38,583 nt of DNA, from NCBI RefSeq assembly GCF_903944925.1, contig NZ_CAJATU010000014.1:1-38583 (forward strand), read 5' to 3'. Positions 16,369-24,301 of this stretch are shown piece by piece. Position 1 is the stretch's first letter. The number at the start of each line of letters is the position of its first letter. Below the pieces are notes generated by a model. It made no database searches. It was not told the DNA's origin and saw only the letters and a list, made by a program, of their open reading frames with translations. The translations under genes and the position numbers were made by a program. The DNA is from an uncultured Rhodopila sp. (lineage in GTDB: Bacteria > Pseudomonadota > Alphaproteobacteria > Acetobacterales > Acetobacteraceae).

Positions 16369-16369
16369 G
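16336..16369 (+). repeat. 34-bp direct repeat, left copy (3' end of traA)
   Basis: This copy encodes the end of TraA (RAVSRQSMGG and stop). It is repeated at 17592-17625, exactly 1256 bases on, with a single mismatch (C at 16356 against G at 17612). The flanking bases are unrelated. The pair bounds the cargo genes between them. Confidence 0.9.
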
Positions 16370-16390
16370 TGTACCGGATACCACCTAGCG

Positions 16391-17506
16391 TCACGCCCGG
16401 ACTCCGCGTGGCTTCACGACAGCGTCCTCGGGGGCCCGCGCGTAGCCTTCGACCCAAATAAGTTGCCGTAACGTATTCTTTGGGCCGCACGGCTGTAGCT
16501 TGAAGTGGCCCGCTACGTCCTGGCGCCTGGTCAGCATCCAACCCGCATTCTGTTCTTGGGATGGCGTGCGACCAAGGCGGTCAGAAGGCGCGGCAAGGCG
16601 CACCATGGCGAAAATGCTCTCTCCCTCGCGAGGCCGATTGCGGTTTCGTACAAACTTCGCAGCCGAGGTGATCCCCAGTTTCCCTTGCGCTTCCGGCGGT
16701 CCGAAGTGACGGTAGGCAAGCACAAGCCGGAGAAAATCGACCGTTCGCTCATACATCAGTCTAAACGTTGCCATGGTTTCACTACCCACGACTTCGCTGA
16801 GTTCTTCACCTGCTACAGCGAGGAACCCCGTCAGCGTGTTATCAGGCAGTGCCACGATACGGATACGATCCTCCTCATCCACGACGGCAAACCAGAGACC
16901 TACGGGATCCTCGGACTCCAGCGAAGTGGCTACGACGGCGACCAGAACGCCGCCGGTCTGCACCACACCGCTATCTTCGTCCGTCTCATCCGCTAAGGCC
17001 CGCCACGGAGTAGAAAACAAGGCTCGCACCTGGTGCTTTTTCCCTAGACGTAGCGCCCCGCGAGGAATGTCCACATAGACGCCGCCCAGGCCAGCGCCTG
17101 CCGGTTTCGCTCCGAATACGCGTTGCCGCCAAGGGTCGGATGCAGGCGGTGAGGCATTGGCGAGCATATCGGCTGTTTCACGCTTGAGAATAAGGCCCAA
17201 GCCTGGTCCAACAACCAAGGCATCGTCTCTCCGATTGACCGGGTTGAAGCCGTTAACAAAAGGCAGGATGCAGCCGGCCAATAGCACCGACTGATATGCC
17301 CTGAGCCGGTCTCCATGGCTGGCAGCATGGGCTTCAGGGTTGGCTGAATATTCGAGAATGTCCATGGCCAGGACCGTACTCAAACCGGCAACAACATTGG
17401 GCGACCCGTCAGAAGTGAGGGTCAGTGACCATCCCCTGGCCCGGAACCACTCACGTACGGTGCCGGCGTTAGCCTGCACATACCAATCGAGCCAGGTCAT
17501 CGGCAT
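16391..17506 (-). CDS. Unrecognised cargo protein, 371 residues
   Basis: A 371-residue protein from ATG 17506, with GAGGAG five bases upstream, coupled closely to the small basic gene before it. No domain is recognised with certainty. It begins MTWLDWYVQANAGTVREWFR. The middle is soluble and mixed alpha/beta (GVVQTGGVLVAVVATSLESE, LWFAVVDEEDRIRIVALPDN). The C-terminus has a distinctive H-F-K-x-Q-P-x-G-P stretch followed by LRQLIWVEGYARAPEDAVVK, a pattern I associate with uncharacterised plasmid and phage proteins. There is no signal peptide. It is encoded opposite to traA, inside the segment bounded by 34-bp repeats, so it was probably acquired as cargo. A defence or exclusion role would be a guess. 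Confidence 0.75.
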   Translation of the reverse strand: MPMTWLDWYVQANAGTVREWFRARGWSLTLTSDGSPNVVAGLSTVLAMDILEYSANPEAHAASHGDRLRAYQSVLLAGCILPFVNGFNPVNRRDDALVVGPGLGLILKRETADMLANASPPASDPWRQRVFGAKPAGAGLGGVYVDIPRGALRLGKKHQVRALFSTPWRALADETDEDSGVVQTGGVLVAVVATSLESEDPVGLWFAVVDEEDRIRIVALPDNTLTGFLAVAGEELSEVVGSETMATFRLMYERTVDFLRLVLAYRHFGPPEAQGKLGITSAAKFVRNRNRPREGESIFAMVRLAAPSDRLGRTPSQEQNAGWMLTRRQDVAGHFKLQPCGPKNTLRQLIWVEGYARAPEDAVVKPRGVRA

Positions 17507-17508
17507 GT

Positions 17509-17685
17509 CTACTCCTCGCCTTCAACACAGCGACCGCGCGGCCTCCGACTTCGCCCGAGGGGCCGACGCGCCGCGCCAGAGCAAGTTGCCGCGGGCCGTT
17601 TCGAGGCAGTCGATGGGAGGTTAGGCGGCCTTGCGGCTCGCCGGGCCCGCCGGCGTCTGGTCAATGCAGAGCCGCGCTTTGACAT
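17509..17685 (-). CDS. Small arginine-rich protein
   Basis: A 58-codon frame starting MSKRGSALTRRRRARRAA behind a near-perfect ribosome site (AGGAGGT, six bases before ATG) and ending two bases before the 371-residue cargo gene. Its middle is encoded by the right-hand 34-bp repeat read on the reverse strand (PPNLPSTASKR), so its sequence was changed or created when the repeat formed. About a third of the residues are Arg or Lys. It may be a leader that couples translation of the cargo gene, or a nucleic-acid-binding peptide. The ribosome site is the main support. Confidence 0.5.
   Translation of the reverse strand: MSKRGSALTRRRRARRAARPPNLPSTASKRPAATCSGAARRPLGRSRRPRGRCVEGEE
17592..17625 (+). 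repeat. 34-bp direct repeat, right copy
   Basis: Near-identical to 16336-16369. Read on the plus strand it again encodes RAVSRQSMGG and stop, although it is not attached to traA here. This makes the 1256-base segment between copies look like an insertion that rebuilt the traA end, or a tandem duplication with later divergence. Confidence 0.9.
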
Positions 17686-17749
17686 GGCATTACCTCCTGA
17701 GCCTACCTGATCCACCGTCATGTGCGGAATTTACGATCGTTGATCTGCG

Positions 17750-18427
17750 TCATGCCGCCGCCACCGCGGGCTTTTCGCTCGCCGTCTCCGTCGGCTTCGG
17801 TGCCTCCTGTTCGCGAGCCTCCTTGCCGCGGGTCTCAACTGCGTTCCAGACGGCCTTTTCCTTCTCCCGCCGCGTTGGGCCCGCCCCCTCCCCGGCGGCC
17901 TTGGCCTTGGTGGCCCCGGGTGCCGCCCGCGCGGCGGGAGCAGCCTTCTCCGCGACCGGTGCGGCAGCCGCCTTGCGCCGTTCCACCTCCTGCAAGTCGG
18001 TGTTCCGGGCGCTGTAGCCGTCCGCCTTCATCCCGCGCACCTGTGCCTGCACCCAGGCTTCGCGCCTAAACTCATCGTTGCCGCGAAGCCTGATGGTCTG
18101 CCAGCCGCGCGACTGTGCCAGGTCAAGCATTGCCGCAACGGTCTGCCGGTCGTCGAACCGGGTGGTGATCGCGCCCGGTTTCGCCCGCATCACCTCCTGC
18201 TTCTGCTGATAGTCGGAATAGTAGACCCGCGCCGCCGGAAACCGCCGGTCGGCGGTGTAGAGGTTGTGCCGCTGCGCAACGGAATCGGTTTGCGCCGGGG
18301 CCGCCGTGCGACGGTTGCGCTGTCTTTCCTCGGCGCGCGTCTCCTCCCGGATCGGCACCTCGTCCGACGCCGCCGGGCGGGCCTCGCGGATCTCGACAGG
18401 CGCAATGCTGTTGTTGCCGTATGCCAT
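17750..18427 (-). CDS. LPD7-type large-polyvalent-protein-associated domain protein
   Basis: A 225-residue protein, ATG 18427 with GAGAGAGGGTG upstream, 16 bases after virD4. The central part (YYSDYQQKQEVMRAKPGAIT, then TVAAMLDLAQSRGWQTIRLR and EAWVQAQVRGMKADGY) matches the LPD7 domain found next to relaxase and primase domains on mobile elements. The N-terminal 60 residues are charged and probably disordered; the C-terminal 80 are Ala/Lys/Glu-rich (EKAAPAARAAPGATKAKAAG). It is the last gene of the virB operon and would be made with the coupling protein, so a role in substrate recognition at the channel entrance is plausible. The molecular function of LPD7 is not established. Confidence 0.8.
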   Translation of the reverse strand: MAYGNNSIAPVEIREARPAASDEVPIREETRAEERQRNRRTAAPAQTDSVAQRHNLYTADRRFPAARVYYSDYQQKQEVMRAKPGAITTRFDDRQTVAAMLDLAQSRGWQTIRLRGNDEFRREAWVQAQVRGMKADGYSARNTDLQEVERRKAAAAPVAEKAAPAARAAPGATKAKAAGEGAGPTRREKEKAVWNAVETRGKEAREQEAPKPTETASEKPAVAAA

Positions 18428-18443
18428 CGTCACCCTCTCTCCG

Positions 18444-20261
18444 TTATTCCGCGGCGTCCGGCACATGCCGGCGGCGGTAACTGGTTTCCCCGAGCAGCGC
18501 CGCCATTTCGCGCCGCCTGAAGGCGATCGCAGCGCCGTGCCGCATCGGCGGCTGGTTGCGCACCAAGGTGATGCGCTCGTCGTCGCGCAGGCCGGCGAGC
18601 AGCTCGTGCGGCTTCGCCAGATCGCGGCTGATTTCGTGCTCGGACGTGTTCTCCCCCTGCGACGCCGAGATGACGTTGAACGTCTTGCGCGTCTTGCCTT
18701 CGCCGCGCGATGTGGCGCGCGCGGCGAAGGTGCCCATGATGGCGGACAATTCCTTGGCGCTTTCGAGGTTCTGCACCCCGGCATAGGTGCGCCAGGACAC
18801 GCCGTCGAACCATGCGCGCTTGCCCGGGACGGTCCACACCTCCTCGATCTGGCCTTCACTTTGATAGAACATTTGCAGCGTGATCTTGCTCTTTCTTCCC
18901 AGATCGCGGGCCAGTTTTAATGCAGGATCGCGGCCGACGAGAACCGCCTCGTCGATCGCGAAGTAAACCCTGCCATCGACCTCACCCTTCGCTGCGAACA
19001 CGGCGTCGAGGTGGCAGCCCACCAGCACGCGGGCAACCGCCGGGGTGTGCTCCAGGGCTTCCTGCGGCACCTGGCAGAAAACCACGAGATTGCCGCCGGC
19101 GAGTTCGTCCATGCGATAGGCCGGGCCGTCGTCCCGGTGGCCGCTGACCAGATCTCCGTAAGCGGCCGACGCCAGCCACGCGGTGTCCTCGGTGGCGTTG
19201 CCCAGGGCGCCGCTGAAGGTGTCATCGACCATATCCCACATGGTCGAGGCGAGAGACCGGGCGAGGGGGCTGTGCGAGTGATCGGCGATGCCGCGCAGCC
19301 GGTTGCGCACCGCCGCAATGCCGCCGTCCAGCCCGTCGCGCAGCGTCCGCAGTGTCTTCAGTTCCTGCGGAACGGCAGGGTCCCACATCATGTTGGCGAG
19401 CAGCGCCAGAATGATCGTACGGCCCCAGCGCTTGAACTTTTCGTCCTTGTCGGTGCCGGACAGCGGCCCGGTGATGCGCCCGACAATGGATTGCAGCCGG
19501 GTCTCCGCCAGCGGCGAGTCGATGTCGATGCCATCCAGTACGTTCGGGCCGCCGGCGCCGATCTCCAGGCGGACGACCTTGCGTCCCCGGGCGGCCAGTT
19601 CCTGCCCGACCAGATCGGCTAGCTCCTCCGACGGATCCAGGCAGAAGATGCTCTTGGTCCAGATCAGCAGGCTGGCGACCAGGGCGGTGCTCTTGTAGGT
19701 GCCGCTGCCGCCGATGATCATCGACTGCGTTGAACCGCGCTTGCATGGGTCTATCAGCAGCGGCGCCTTGCCGCCGTTGCCCCAGGTGGCGCGGTTGTCG
19801 GGGTCGAACCGCATGTGCGCGGCCGGGCCGAGGTCTACGCGATCAGCCTCCCCCACCACGATCCCGCCGATTTCACTGTCGGGACGGCTGGGGAACAGCG
19901 CCTGCATCTCGGCCACGCTCATGTAGTCGGCATGTCCGTGGTTGTCCGAATCGCCGCGCTCAATCGCACGGCGCCTCCCGAAAGGGCGGCCGAACTTTCG
20001 CCACAGCCGCCATGCCACCATGCCGATCGCCAGCACCGCCAAGGTCGGCATCGCCGCGGCGCCGACGATCGCGGCTTCGATCTCCCAGCCGGTCTGCCAC
20101 CGCCTCGGCCAGACATACCGGGCGGCGTCAAGCCATTGCGTGTAGGGAAAGACGAACAGCTCCGTGCGCTCCCGCAGCACGCACAAGCCGTAGCTGGCCG
20201 TGGCCATCCAGGCGGGCGGGATTGCCGCCAGGGCGGTGGTGGCGGCGAGTGCCCAGCGCAT
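18444..20261 (-). CDS. virD4: Type IV coupling protein VirD4
   Basis: A 605-residue inner-membrane ATPase that links the relaxosome to the secretion channel. Two N-terminal membrane segments (ALAATTALAAIPPAWMATAS and AIVGAAAMPTLAVLAIGMVA) precede a cytoplasmic RecA-like domain. Walker A is the variant GGSGTYKST in SMIIGGSGTYKSTALVASLL; Walker B is YFAIDEAVLVGRDPAL. NLVVFCQVPQEAL and KITLQMFYQSEGQIEEVW are further TraG/VirD4 family blocks. The start codon overlaps the stop of the GH5 gene by one base (TAATG), so the two are coupled. It should act with TraA as its main cargo. Confidence 0.95.
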   Translation of the reverse strand: MRWALAATTALAAIPPAWMATASYGLCVLRERTELFVFPYTQWLDAARYVWPRRWQTGWEIEAAIVGAAAMPTLAVLAIGMVAWRLWRKFGRPFGRRRAIERGDSDNHGHADYMSVAEMQALFPSRPDSEIGGIVVGEADRVDLGPAAHMRFDPDNRATWGNGGKAPLLIDPCKRGSTQSMIIGGSGTYKSTALVASLLIWTKSIFCLDPSEELADLVGQELAARGRKVVRLEIGAGGPNVLDGIDIDSPLAETRLQSIVGRITGPLSGTDKDEKFKRWGRTIILALLANMMWDPAVPQELKTLRTLRDGLDGGIAAVRNRLRGIADHSHSPLARSLASTMWDMVDDTFSGALGNATEDTAWLASAAYGDLVSGHRDDGPAYRMDELAGGNLVVFCQVPQEALEHTPAVARVLVGCHLDAVFAAKGEVDGRVYFAIDEAVLVGRDPALKLARDLGRKSKITLQMFYQSEGQIEEVWTVPGKRAWFDGVSWRTYAGVQNLESAKELSAIMGTFAARATSRGEGKTRKTFNVISASQGENTSEHEISRDLAKPHELLAGLRDDERITLVRNQPPMRHGAAIAFRRREMAALLGETSYRRRHVPDAAE

Positions 20262-21925
20262 TACTGGCCTTGGCTCCCCTGCTGCATCGCCGCCAGAACG
20301 GCGGCCAGCCCCGCATTGGCCCGGGCGCCCGCCGCGTTCGCCTGTTGCACGGTGGCGGCGACGGCAGGGGCTTGCGCGTCCGCCGCGGCGATAGCGGCAT
20401 TCGAAGCGTCCGCCTGTGCCGCGGCGATGCCGTCCAGCGCCGTTGTTTCGGGCGTCGCTGCCGCCGTGGTGGTCTGCTGCGATGTGTCGGCGGTGCCGGG
20501 TGTGCCAGCGCTGGCCACCGTCACCGATACGGCGCCGGAGGCTGGCGTGGTGGCCGAACCGGTGGCCGGCGCAGCAGCGGCCGACGTAGCGCAGCCTGTC
20601 GCCCAGACCGACGCGGGCGCGTTGGCGACGAGCGCGATCCAGCCGGCGACGGTCTGGCCGTAGGATGTCATCTGCCCGTTCTGCGTCAGGTTGTCCTGCG
20701 GCGCCTCGGAATCCCAGTTCCAGAACGCCGCGCCGTAGCCGCTCGACATATCGGCGGTGAGCACCTGGCTGCCGTTCGGGTCAGGCGTCGTGCCGTTCGT
20801 TGACGGCCCGGTCTCCCCGATGATCAGCGGCAGCTTGCCGGAGGCCGTTGTCAGTTGCCGGTCGGTGCCGATGGTCTGCGACAGGTTGCTGTTAACCGTC
20901 GTCTGATCCGTGGAGTAGCCGGAGGTCCAACCGTAGAAATGCTGGTCGGCAACGACGTTCGTCATGCTCGACGTGTCGGCCTGGACCGGCTCGGAGATCA
21001 TGAGGATGGTATTGTTTCCGGTGCCGCGGATCGTCTGGTAGTTCGATGCCTGCTCGGCCGCCAGTCCGCCGCCGGAAGCCGGTTCGTTGATCGTGCCGAA
21101 CCAGACATACGGGTTGCCCTTGAAGGCCGACGCCAGTTCCTGGAACCAGGCGTTCTCCGCCGCCAGGTCGGACCCCGTCAGCGCCGGGACGCCGCCGCCC
21201 GCGGCGATGTGGTGCTCGATCTCCACCACGACGCCCTTGGCCGACATCTGCGAGATGAAGCCCGACAGGTAGGATGACGTGTCGCTGTAGCTGTACGCGG
21301 CGAGGCGGATGAAGTTCAGCCCCGGAAAGTCGGCCAGCACCCGCGAAGCGCTCCCTATGGCGCTGTCGTAAAGGTTGATCCCCTTGGCGATATAGACCGA
21401 ACCGTCGGGCGCAAGGATGTTGCCGTTCGACGTGGTGAAGCCGCCGGAGGCCGCGCCGCCGGCCGTGGCCGCGCAGGTCGTGACCGGTGGCGCTGTGGCA
21501 GCGGATGTCGGTGTGCTGGATGCTGTGGTGGTCTGCCCGGCCGGGGGCGTCGTCTGTGCGGATGATCCGGTCGGAACGGTCTGTGCCGCCCGGGATTGCG
21601 TCGCGCTCGCCGGCACGGAGGGCACCGCCACGCCCGCCGGTGCCGCCGACGCGCTCCAATATCGGCTGTTGCCCGACAGGGTAAACCAGCCCTTTCCAGT
21701 GGCATCCAGGCCGTAGACGGTGCCGTTCACGATGGCCAGCGCGGCGGTGCCGCCGCCGCCGGGAGTCCATTGGCCGTTTTCCTGAATGGAGCCGCCGGCG
21801 GTGATCAGCCAGACGTTGCCGGCGGCGTCGGTCAGCGAACCGCTGCCCGGGGTGATGACGGTCTGCGCCCGGGCCGCACCCGCCGCGAGCGCGAGCGCGG
21901 TCGTCGTGTAGAGTAACTTACGCAT
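20261..21925 (-). CDS. Secreted glycoside hydrolase family 5-like enzyme inside the virB operon
   Basis: A 554-residue protein with a Sec signal peptide (MRKLLYTTTALALAAGAARA). A beta-rich N-terminal module follows (LTDAAGNVWLITAGGSIQEN, IVNGTVYGLDATG), like those on cellulases of related bacteria, then a Ser/Thr/Pro linker. The catalytic barrel shows the GH5 pattern: FPGLNFIRLAAYSY, VVVEIEHHIAAGGG, acid/base E281 in TINEPA, DQHFYGW, nucleophile E371 in IIGETGPSTNG, and AAFWNWDSE. The last 110 residues are Ala/Thr-rich with a helical end. It overlaps virB11 upstream by eight bases and virD4 downstream by one, so it is a true member of the operon. It probably cuts a beta-glucan such as cellulose outside the cytoplasm; substrate not shown. 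Confidence 0.88.
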   Translation of the reverse strand: MRKLLYTTTALALAAGAARAQTVITPGSGSLTDAAGNVWLITAGGSIQENGQWTPGGGGTAALAIVNGTVYGLDATGKGWFTLSGNSRYWSASAAPAGVAVPSVPASATQSRAAQTVPTGSSAQTTPPAGQTTTASSTPTSAATAPPVTTCAATAGGAASGGFTTSNGNILAPDGSVYIAKGINLYDSAIGSASRVLADFPGLNFIRLAAYSYSDTSSYLSGFISQMSAKGVVVEIEHHIAAGGGVPALTGSDLAAENAWFQELASAFKGNPYVWFGTINEPASGGGLAAEQASNYQTIRGTGNNTILMISEPVQADTSSMTNVVADQHFYGWTSGYSTDQTTVNSNLSQTIGTDRQLTTASGKLPLIIGETGPSTNGTTPDPNGSQVLTADMSSGYGAAFWNWDSEAPQDNLTQNGQMTSYGQTVAGWIALVANAPASVWATGCATSAAAAPATGSATTPASGAVSVTVASAGTPGTADTSQQTTTAAATPETTALDGIAAAQADASNAAIAAADAQAPAVAATVQQANAAGARANAGLAAVLAAMQQGSQGQ

Positions 21926-22925
21926 CGGTAGCCTCCCGTTCCGCGGCCATCAGCCGCAGGCTGCTGATTCGAAACCCCTTGTCCGACTCGTTATTGCGAT
22001 GATCGGTGCGCCGGGCGTAGGCGATCACATCGAAACCGCGGCGGATCTTCTCCATCAACCGGCCGTCCTCCATGCTCTTCGCGGATGCGTGGTCGCGCGC
22101 CATGTCGGCCAGGGCCTCCTGTTCCTCGCCCTCGTTGGCATGCCAACTGGTCAGCCCGGCGTGCCCGGAATTGAGCGCCAGCAGCAGCGACCATGCCTCT
22201 TCGCCGCGCACCTCCTGCATGACGATCTCGACCGGCACCAACCGCTTGGCGATCCGCAACGCCTCGCCTGACGACATCGACGTGTCGTCGTAGAACACCG
22301 GGGCCTTATTGACCGGCCCGGCATCGCCGATCTCGTCATCCGTCTCCAGCGTCACCATACGGATGTGCGGGCGATACACCTGAACCAGGCGGCGGCCGAC
22401 ATCGGACTTTCCCTCGCCGGTCGCGCCGCAGATGCCGATCGACAGCCCGTTCAGCCGGGCGCCGCGCAACACCTCCGCCCATTCCTTGTTACGGAAAGCG
22501 GACGCGACGCACGCCGCCTTGGCCATCTGCTGCGCCGTGCCGGTGTTGACCTCGGAAAACAGGTCCTCGACGTCGGGATCATCCATCGTCCGCGCCACCG
22601 CGGGCGGCCTGCGGATGGCCCACAGGATGCGGCCGTTGTGCGTGCCGGGACTGCGCACGCCCTGGAACCGCTGGCCGCCCGGCAGGGTGCTGTTGACATA
22701 GGGATTGCCTTCGTCGAACTCCCGGCCGGTGCGCTGACCGATAACGATAGTCATCGCGTCAAGCAGATCCAGCGTGAACGACTCGACGTGCTTGCGTATC
22801 CACAGTCCGGACTTGCGCACGAACACTTCGTGCGGCTTGTTGATCGTGATATCCGTTACGTCGGGATGATCCAGATCGTCCTGGATCGGCGCGAGATAGT
22901 GCCTCAGGATCTTGTCGCCCCTCAC
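21918..22925 (-). CDS. virB11: VirB11 traffic ATPase
   Basis: A 335-residue hexameric ATPase of the secretion system base. The start is GTG at 22925, which overlaps the stop of the small gene before it (GTGA), has GGAAGGCGG upstream, and gives the normal N-terminus (GDKILRHYLAPIQDDLDHPD). A longer frame reaching 23174 is rejected because its extra 83 residues have no family character. Motifs: Walker A GATGEGKS, an Asp/His-box region around RMVTLETDDEIGDAG, Walker B region EIVMQEVRGEEAWSLLLALN, and SGHAGLTSWHANE. The Walker A is unusual in having GEGKS for GSGKT. It works with VirB4 and VirD4 to drive assembly and transfer. Confidence 0.93.
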   Translation of the reverse strand: MRGDKILRHYLAPIQDDLDHPDVTDITINKPHEVFVRKSGLWIRKHVESFTLDLLDAMTIVIGQRTGREFDEGNPYVNSTLPGGQRFQGVRSPGTHNGRILWAIRRPPAVARTMDDPDVEDLFSEVNTGTAQQMAKAACVASAFRNKEWAEVLRGARLNGLSIGICGATGEGKSDVGRRLVQVYRPHIRMVTLETDDEIGDAGPVNKAPVFYDDTSMSSGEALRIAKRLVPVEIVMQEVRGEEAWSLLLALNSGHAGLTSWHANEGEEQEALADMARDHASAKSMEDGRLMEKIRRGFDVIAYARRTDHRNNESDKGFRISSLRLMAAEREATDA

Positions 22926-23125
22926 GATTCCACCGCCTTCCGGAAATAATAGTAGCTGAACACGGTCGCGCTTGCGGCCAGCGATATCCACACGGCATCC
23001 AGCCATGTATGGAACATGTAATACAAAAGCAGAGACCTGAAACTGTGGTAGGGCAGGGGGCCTCCGTCCGCGATTACTTGGGACGGACTGAAGTAGCCGA
23101 CGGTCCCAGACCGCCATAATGGCAA
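22922..23125 (-). CDS. Small membrane protein between virB10 and virB11, possibly frameshifted
   Basis: A frame ending VFSYYYFRKAVES with its TGA overlapping the virB11 GTG start. One hydrophobic segment is clear (WLDAVWISLAASATVFSYYY). The only start in this frame is a poor TTG at 23125. In another frame an ATG at 23174 overlaps the virB10 stop (ATGA) and encodes MTSEHQTVFGIHVALCFAIM, a second hydrophobic segment, before losing quality near 23105. A single frameshift around the GGG at about 23103 would join them into one protein of about 83 residues with two membrane helices, coupled at both ends. Either a mutation or a sequence error may be present. Family not recognised. Confidence 0.5.
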   Translation of the reverse strand: MPLWRSGTVGYFSPSQVIADGGPLPYHSFRSLLLYYMFHTWLDAVWISLAASATVFSYYYFRKAVES

Positions 23126-23170
23126 AGCAGAGCGCCACGTGTATGCCGAAGACGGTTTGGTGCTCAGACG

Positions 23171-24301
23171 TCATCGTGTGGTCACCCTTATCGAATGTGA
23201 AAAGTCGATGATGTGATCCACCACAACGGTAATGACCGTTCCCGGCTGGACGTAGATCGTCGGCGGTATGTCTATCTGGTGCTGCAGTATCGTGTTGGCG
23301 ACCGACGAGATGCCGCCACCGCCGCCACCTCCACCGCCAAAATTGATGTATTGATTGCCGCCCCTGGAAAGCTCCGCCTGCGCGATCTGCGTCGCGCTCT
23401 CCAGCCCGGTCAGAGCCAGCGCCGCGCCGAACCGTTCCGGATAGTGATTATCAACCTCGCCGGGAATACCCGTGCGGCCGAGGCTGTCCGCGATCGTGCT
23501 GTTCAGCGGCACCGGAATCCCCTCCGGGGTGTATGCGGTGCCGGTGAAGGCGAATAGCCGCTGCTGGCCGGTTTTGACGTCGGATCTGTATTCGCCCTCG
23601 ATCAGCGTGCCGGCCGGCATCAGCAGCACGTGCGCCGGCGACAGCACATCCACCCGGGTATGGCAGGAGATCGAACCGGGCAGGCTGCTGTCCATCGCCA
23701 CGTCCAGCGCACAGGGGATGTGCTGCGGCAGCATCTTGTAGGTGTAATCCATCGCGGCACCGGCCTGTCCGCCCTCGATCGCCGTCGGCTTGAAGGCCAC
23801 GCTGGTGACGCCGTCAGGCTTTTCCGGAGCGGCGCTGCCGGCGCCAGCGTTGGACTTTTGCTCCGCGACCGGCCGCGCCGGCACGTCGAAGATCCCCTCC
23901 GAACTGGCCGTCGGAAAGCGGACGTAACTGACCGGCGCCGCGGCTACGACGGCCGCCGGCTTCGCCGTGGCGGGCGGATCGATGAACACCAGTTGCCGCG
24001 GCTCAAACGACGGCATCGCCGCGGCCGGCGCCAGTACCGGAGGCTCGGCCGGGGGCGGTGGTTGCGGCACCGGGGGGTCGGGAACCGCCTGCGCGATCTT
24101 CGCCGCCCCGATATCCTCCGGCTTCGACTTCGGGCCTTTGAAATCCAGTGACGTCTTGACGATCATCACGCCGATCCCGATGACAACCGCCACCAACGCC
24201 GCCGCCGCAGCGGTGCGCGCGGTCTTTGTGCGCAACATCCGAAATCCGCCGGCGCCGACCGGCGACTCCAGGCGGTCTTCCGGCCCCGGAGGAGGGGTCA
24301 T
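23171..24301 (-). CDS. virB10: VirB10 core-complex protein
   Basis: A 376-residue protein spanning both membranes. A cytoplasmic N-terminus, one inner-membrane helix at about residues 31-48 (AAAAALVAVVIGIGVMIVKT) and a proline-rich stretch (VPDPPVPQPPPPAEPPVLAP) lead to the C-terminal VirB10/TrbI beta-barrel domain. Family blocks include MLPQHIPCALDVAMDSSLPG, SPAHVLLMPAGTLIEGEYRS, and the closing IYVQPGTVITVVVDHIIDFS. A Gly-rich loop (FGGGGGGGGGISS) lies before the end. Its ATG overlaps the virB9 stop (ATGA). It forms the outer-membrane core ring with VirB7 and VirB9 and transmits ATPase-driven changes. Confidence 0.96.
   Translation of the reverse strand: MTPPPGPEDRLESPVGAGGFRMLRTKTARTAAAAALVAVVIGIGVMIVKTSLDFKGPKSKPEDIGAAKIAQAVPDPPVPQPPPPAEPPVLAPAAAMPSFEPRQLVFIDPPATAKPAAVVAAAPVSYVRFPTASSEGIFDVPARPVAEQKSNAGAGSAAPEKPDGVTSVAFKPTAIEGGQAGAAMDYTYKMLPQHIPCALDVAMDSSLPGSISCHTRVDVLSPAHVLLMPAGTLIEGEYRSDVKTGQQRLFAFTGTAYTPEGIPVPLNSTIADSLGRTGIPGEVDNHYPERFGAALALTGLESATQIAQAELSRGGNQYINFGGGGGGGGGISSVANTILQHQIDIPPTIYVQPGTVITVVVDHIIDFSHSIRVTTR

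Noticed and set aside
17340..17624. Plus-strand open frame ending with the same residues as TraA
   Set aside because: It is antisense to the cargo gene; the match at its end is only the 34-bp direct repeat.
22926..23174. N-terminal extension of virB11 in the same frame
   Set aside because: The added residues do not resemble VirB11; a GTG start at 22925 with a ribosome site and GTGA overlap gives the normal length.
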